A stretch of 8,733 bases of DNA. It comes from Bacteroidota bacterium. GTDB lineage: Bacteria > Bacteroidota > Bacteroidia > Bacteroidales > Lentimicrobiaceae. Location: assembly GCA_023434665.1 (NCBI GenBank), contig JAEYSM010000021.1, positions 1 to 8,733 of the forward strand. Direction: 5' to 3'. The notes beneath the pieces are model-generated. The model saw nothing but the letters and a program-made list of their open reading frames with translations, was not told where the DNA came from and did no database searches. Made by a program: the position numbers and the translations under genes. Shown piece by piece: positions 5,919 through 8,733 of the stretch; the stretch's first letter is position 1; each line of letters begins with the position of its first letter.

Positions 5919-6911
5919 TCAGGCTTTGGAGCCAATGGCCACCAGTTCATTGCTGACTGTTGGAGAGAGTACAGGCACCTCCTTTATGAATGCCAGTTTG
6001 CTCACTATTTCGCAGCCAATGCTTTCCTTAAATTCGCACAAACCATAGTTTGGAACGGAGTTTTCGGTCGAGGGCCCAAGGTCAACAATTTTATATCCTC
6101 TTTCTTTATAAAATTCAAAGATTTTAAATGACAGGAAGTTCATGGGTTTATAAACGCCATATTCCCTTAAGTCACCCCAGTAGATGATCTGCGCGATTTT
6201 ATCAGCCGGATGAAAAACGATGGCAGAAGCAATCGGAATACCGTCAGCATCCCGCACAAGGAAGAAATCAGCTTCAATAATCCGGGCAACATCCTCAATC
6301 TGATGCCATTGCATATGCAACGGGAATCCACGGGCTTCCTTATTGCGCTTAATGATGTCGTACACAAGCCGGTATCCTTCGGGGGACGAACACTTCTCGA
6401 ATTTTAGTCCTGAGGTCAATGAAATACGCAGATTACTTCTGGCATTAGACTTCAGTGAATTCAGATAACTTTCATTGAGGTTTTCCAGATGGAAAAAGAA
6501 ATCAAGATCTTTTCTGGTTGTCTTATAACAATGCCTGTACAAACAATTAATCTGCTTTGAAACAAAACTGCGATGGTAAAATTCGGGAGGTAACGTGAGT
6601 TGTATGGATTTAACTTTACGGTTTCCGGCCCATGCATCAAGCGCAATCAGGGCTTCCTCAATATATTGGATTCGAATGTTATCATTACAGAATGAGAAAC
6701 CCCCGTAAGGAGCTGAGAAAGGCGAGTAGAACACGCCATCCTTAATTCCGCCGATTAATCCCAGCCGATATTTGTTATTTCTGAACAGTAGATAATAAAC
6801 AGACTGGCACTTTGTACGATTAAGCTCATTAAAATCGGCCGTACAAAACACATTGTACGCCGTTGGCATAACCTGCTTAAATTTTTGAGCATCAACTTCA
6901 ATAATCTCCAT
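5919..6911 (-). CDS. FemAB-like double-GNAT transferase
   Basis: Cytoplasmic or membrane-peripheral protein of 330 residues, the usual length for FemAB-related proteins with two GNAT folds. The first fold is about 1-145 (VYYLLFRNNKYRLGLIGGI, then YSPFSAPYGGF). The second, BioF2-like, fold is about 146-310: SLKSNARSNLRISL (152-165), RGFPLH (194-199), FLVRDADGIPIASAIVF (217-233), IIYWGDL (242-248), KPMNFLSFKIFEFYKERGYKI and DLGPST (277-282), with GLCEFKESIG (290-299) near the end. The family transfers acyl or aminoacyl groups, classically from aminoacyl-tRNA to cell-wall precursors. Here the substrate is unknown, and since most Bacteroidota lack interpeptide bridges a glycan or lipid acceptor is as likely (inference). 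I chose the ATG at 6911; a GTG two codons earlier (6917) is the only alternative. No sugar-pathway genes lie nearby. Confidence 0.88.
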   Translation of the reverse strand: MEIIEVDAQKFKQVMPTAYNVFCTADFNELNRTKCQSVYYLLFRNNKYRLGLIGGIKDGVFYSPFSAPYGGFSFCNDNIRIQYIEEALIALDAWAGNRKVKSIQLTLPPEFYHRSFVSKQINCLYRHCYKTTRKDLDFFFHLENLNESYLNSLKSNARSNLRISLTSGLKFEKCSSPEGYRLVYDIIKRNKEARGFPLHMQWHQIEDVARIIEADFFLVRDADGIPIASAIVFHPADKIAQIIYWGDLREYGVYKPMNFLSFKIFEFYKERGYKIVDLGPSTENSVPNYGLCEFKESIGCEIVSKLAFIKEVPVLSPTVSNELVAIGSKA

Positions 6912-6923
6912 TGCCACTTAACC

Positions 6924-6960
6924 TTGAACATCCAAACGAAAAAAAAATTGGAATGTTCAA
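6924..6960 (-). promoter_or_regulatory. inverted repeat in the leader of the FemAB-like gene
   Basis: TTGAACATCCAA (6924-6935) and TTGGAATGTTCAA (6948-6960) are reverse complements except for one extra base, and enclose a 12-base loop with a run of nine A (nine T on the coding strand). The element ends 12 bases before the ATG at 6911. It could fold as an RNA hairpin that occludes the start, or be a dimeric regulator site around the promoter. On the coding strand the loop side holds TTCGTTTG (6933-6940), one mismatch from the -7 box, with TTG 17 bases upstream (6958-6960). It is not a normal terminator, because the T-run is in the loop. Confidence 0.6.
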
Positions 6961-7107
6961 AAAATATTTAAAACACAACCATATTCATTAGAGAAAAGAA
7001 CATAGTTTAACAAGGGCGATTAAATTACGGCAAAGTAATTTAAGCTGGTTCCATCACTGGACAATCACAAGCTCTTCTCTATTGTTATTTTTATAAAAGC
7101 AAACACC

Positions 7108-7800
7108 ATGAAAATAGCAATTTTAGGGACAGGTTCGGTGGGCCGGACATTGGCTGAACGACTCGTAAAAGCTGGCCATGAAGTGGTAATCGGAACCAGG
7201 GATGTACAAAGTAAACTGGCCGAAACCAGTAACGATCAGTATGGTAATCCGCCGTTTGCAGAGTGGCAAAAGAACAATTCAGCAATAAGATTGATCCGGT
7301 ATGATGAAGCCGGTGCATTTGGTGAAGTAATCATCAATGCAACCAAAGGAGCGGTATCAATAGAGGCACTCGAAAAGACAGGTAAAGAAAACCTAAACGG
7401 GAAAGTGGTTATAGATGTGGCTAATCCGCTTGACGCATCCAAAGGATTTCCGCCAACTCTGATTCCTGAGCTTTCAAATACCACTTCATTGGGCGAAAAA
7501 CTGCAACAGTCTTTCCCCCAGGCCAGGGTTGTTAAAACACTCAATACCATGTGGGCAGGTCTCATGGTCAATCCGCAAATGATTGCTGACGGCGATCACT
7601 CTAATTTTATCTGCGGTAACGATGAAAACGCAAAACAAGTAGTGCGCACCCTGCTGTCTGACATGGGCTGGCATGATCATAATGTGATCGATCTGGGTGA
7701 CATAACATCAGCACGCGGCACCGAAGCCTACCTGCCTTTTTGGCTCCGGATAATGAACGCCCGGAAAACAGGTGCTTTTAACATCAGGGTGGTGGGGTGA
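7108..7800 (+). CDS. NAD(P)-binding oxidoreductase of the F420-dependent NADP reductase fold family
   Basis: Cytoplasmic protein of 230 residues consisting of one Rossmann domain of the 'NADP oxidoreductase, coenzyme F420-dependent' family. It starts MKIAILGTGSVGRTLAERL with the dinucleotide loop GTGSVG (7-12). GTRD (29-32) follows the second strand, where Arg31 would suit the 2'-phosphate of NADP. Later landmarks are INATKG (76-81), VIDVANPLD (101-109), VVKTLNTMWAGLM (141-153) and ARGTEAYLPFWLR (202-214). The full family length is present. Bacteroidota generally are not known to make F420, so the true substrate is probably another redox cofactor or metabolite (inference). The ATG at 7108 places the glycine loop at the normal distance. 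It is transcribed alone and ends 15 bases from the stop of the convergent DUF1761 gene. Confidence 0.9.
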   Translation: MKIAILGTGSVGRTLAERLVKAGHEVVIGTRDVQSKLAETSNDQYGNPPFAEWQKNNSAIRLIRYDEAGAFGEVIINATKGAVSIEALEKTGKENLNGKVVIDVANPLDASKGFPPTLIPELSNTTSLGEKLQQSFPQARVVKTLNTMWAGLMVNPQMIADGDHSNFICGNDENAKQVVRTLLSDMGWHDHNVIDLGDITSARGTEAYLPFWLRIMNARKTGAFNIRVVG

Positions 7801-7815
7801 GAGCTTCTTCAGCCC

Positions 7816-8226
7816 TTACCGCCACAATCCAAGCAGGATTGCGATCATCAGAGTGCCAACGATTCTTTCCGAAACATCGATGAGAAACAACTTCTTCTTG
7901 TTGTGGAAGAAGATGGTGCCACTATTCATGGGAATGATGATAAACAGACTGAAAACGAGTCCGGTAAGGATGCAAGACATTACATCTCTTGCGCCAACCA
8001 CACTGAATAATATGGCAAGCCCAAATGTGTATAACATGGTTGATAGGAACTGACCACCGAGAGCCAGACCTACCGACTTATTGTTCTCTGGCTGTACAAT
8101 GTTTGTTTCAGCAATCCATGTTTTTCTGAAAAAGACCGAATACCATAGGAATCCAATGAAATAATACAATACCGAGGCTATAATAACAGCCCCAACGTTT
8201 AATTGAATGTCTGGTTGAAAGGTCAT
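7816..8226 (-). CDS. DUF1761 four-helix inner-membrane protein
   Basis: Integral membrane protein of 136 residues, function unknown. The family signature FLWYS is present at 26-30 (YYFIGFLWYSVFFRKTW). Four likely membrane helices lie at about 11-33, 55-78, 82-102 and 118-135. The length is normal for DUF1761 and the ATG at 8226 leaves a short polar N-terminus before helix 1. The gene is divergent from the DUF4260 gene, another small membrane protein, with 156 bases between start codons. It converges on the oxidoreductase gene. A perfect -7 box lies 27 bases upstream (8253-8260). Confidence 0.9.
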   Translation of the reverse strand: MTFQPDIQLNVGAVIIASVLYYFIGFLWYSVFFRKTWIAETNIVQPENNKSVGLALGGQFLSTMLYTFGLAILFSVVGARDVMSCILTGLVFSLFIIIPMNSGTIFFHNKKKLFLIDVSERIVGTLMIAILLGLWR

Positions 8227-8252
8227 GGTTGATGATGTTTGGATGTCGAAGA

Positions 8253-8260
8253 CAAATATA
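8253..8260 (-). promoter_or_regulatory. probable -7 promoter box of the DUF1761 gene
   Basis: On the minus strand the sequence is TATATTTG, a full match to the Bacteroidota -7 consensus TAnnTTTG, 26 bases before the ATG at 8226. I see no good TTG about 20 bases further upstream, so the -33 element is missing or diverged. The same octamer serves the DUF937-like gene at 5842-5849. Confidence 0.55.
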
Positions 8261-8342
8261 TCACAAAAATCATTTTCCTGGTTTAACTTTTATTGTCAGC
8301 AGATGTTACATGAAATTAATATGTGACCGGCATAATGAGCTG

Positions 8343-8392
8343 AAAATCCTTCACTAATGAATAACCAAATAATCCTTTACAAATGAATAACC
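8343..8392. repeat. near-tandem duplication (26-base offset) of a start-codon region
   Basis: Bases 8343-8366 and 8369-8392 match at 21 of 24 positions with an offset of 26. Both copies contain AATCCTT, then AC and AATGAATAACC, so each holds an ATG-AAT-AAC start. The second copy is the start of the DUF4260 gene; the first opens a nine-codon frame. The offset is not a multiple of three, so the two starts are in different frames. Confidence 0.8.
8357..8386 (+). CDS. possible nine-codon leader peptide overlapping the DUF4260 start
   Basis: The upstream copy of the duplicated start region reads ATG-AAT-AAC and continues as MNNQIILYK before TGA at 8384-8386. That stop overlaps the ATG of the DUF4260 gene (8383-8385) in an ATGA arrangement, the classic geometry for translational coupling. 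Whether it is translated is unknown; it may be an accident of the 26-base duplication. Confidence 0.3.
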   Translation: MNNQIILYK

Positions 8393-8733
8393 TTATAAAA
8401 CTCGAAGAACTGGGCCAGTTTCTACTTGCAATCATCTTATTTAATCAGCTGGATTATGCCTGGTGGGTTTTTCCCGCATTACTGTTATTGCCTGATTTAT
8501 CGATGGTCGGCTATCTGAGCAGCCCAAAAACAGGGGCCTGGCTTTACAATTTCATTCATCACAAATTTCTGGCAATTGCTGTCTTGATCTTGGGACTCTC
8601 AATCAGCAATCCGCCGCTTACACTCGCAGGAGTCATTCTTTACGGACATTCATCAATGGACAGGATATTCGGTTACGGACTAAAATATGCTGACAATTTC
8701 AAACACACCCACCTTGGCTGGATTGGGAAGTCT
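8383..8733 (+). CDS. DUF4260 small membrane protein, cut by the right window edge
   Basis: An open frame from the ATG at 8383 runs 117 codons to the edge without a stop. Family features are clear: LEELGQFLLAIILF at the start, YAWWVFPALLLLPDLSMVGYL (25-45), GAWLYNFIHH (51-60), HSSMDRIFGYGLKY (89-102) and FKHTHLGWIG near the end. These are the hallmarks of DUF4260, a small integral membrane family of unknown function, with about three hydrophobic segments (12-45, 62-76, 79-88). The family usually ends shortly after the THLG motif, so only a few codons are probably missing. The start is preceded by a duplicated copy of itself and a possible nine-codon leader frame. It is divergent from the DUF1761 membrane protein gene. 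Confidence 0.88.
   Translation, partial: MNNLIKLEELGQFLLAIILFNQLDYAWWVFPALLLLPDLSMVGYLSSPKTGAWLYNFIHHKFLAIAVLILGLSISNPPLTLAGVILYGHSSMDRIFGYGLKYADNFKHTHLGWIGKS

Noticed and set aside
7236..7571. Minus-strand open frame of 111 codons inside the oxidoreductase gene
   Set aside because: It is a shadow of a clearly recognised Rossmann-fold gene; the translated product shows no domain or signal.
7789..7825. Imperfect hairpin across the convergent stops (GTGGTGG with CCGCCAC) as a bidirectional terminator
   Set aside because: The arms pair reasonably but no T-tract follows on either strand, and both arms lie largely in coding sequence of the two genes.

Overview
The window reads as chromosomal DNA from a member of the Bacteroidota, probably a free-living or environmental Bacteroidales-type organism. 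The evidence is the gene families present (a DUF4382 lipoprotein, DUF302, a DUF937-like protein, DUF1761, DUF4260), lipoproteins with a short lipobox signal, start codons without good Shine-Dalgarno sequences, and a promoter with the Bacteroidota pattern TTG-N20-TAnnTTTG in front of one gene. GC content is moderate. I see no rRNA, tRNA, CRISPR array, transposase, phage gene or resistance gene.

Layout, left to right. The last 25 codons of an unidentified gene enter from the left edge (2-79, +). A 225-base spacer with a short palindrome follows, then a DUF4382 lipoprotein (305-1108, +) that ends in a clear intrinsic terminator (1137-1166). Next is an MsbA-type ABC exporter half-transporter (1207-2991, +). 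It converges on a minus-strand pair: a secreted DUF302 protein (3482-3955) followed 13 bases later by an SRPBCC/AHSA1 protein (3052-3468). A second minus-strand pair encodes a 69-residue lipoprotein (4940-5149) and an exported, very charged coiled-coil protein (4140-4928), 11 bases apart. Both spacers flanking this pair carry seven-base repeat DNA: a crisp array at 4024-4055 and a decayed one with 28-base periodicity at 5203-5286. Then come a DUF937-like protein (5375-5824, -) with the best promoter of the window and a FemAB-like double-GNAT transferase (5919-6911, -) with a strong inverted repeat in its leader. An NAD(P)-binding F420-reductase-like protein (7108-7800, +) converges on a DUF1761 membrane protein (7816-8226, -). 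A DUF4260 membrane protein (8383 to the right edge, +) runs out of the window, and its start region is duplicated.

Most genes look like independent housekeeping or envelope genes. Only the two minus-strand pairs look like operons. Much of the content is envelope-directed: two lipoproteins, two other exported proteins, an ABC exporter, and two small multi-pass membrane proteins. No spacer exceeds 300 bases.

I find no convincing new multi-gene system. The points most worth checking are the lipoprotein/coiled-coil pair with its flanking heptamer repeats, the duplicated start region of the DUF4260 gene, and the inverted repeat before the FemAB-like gene. All family names are from recognition of the translated sequence, without a database search.
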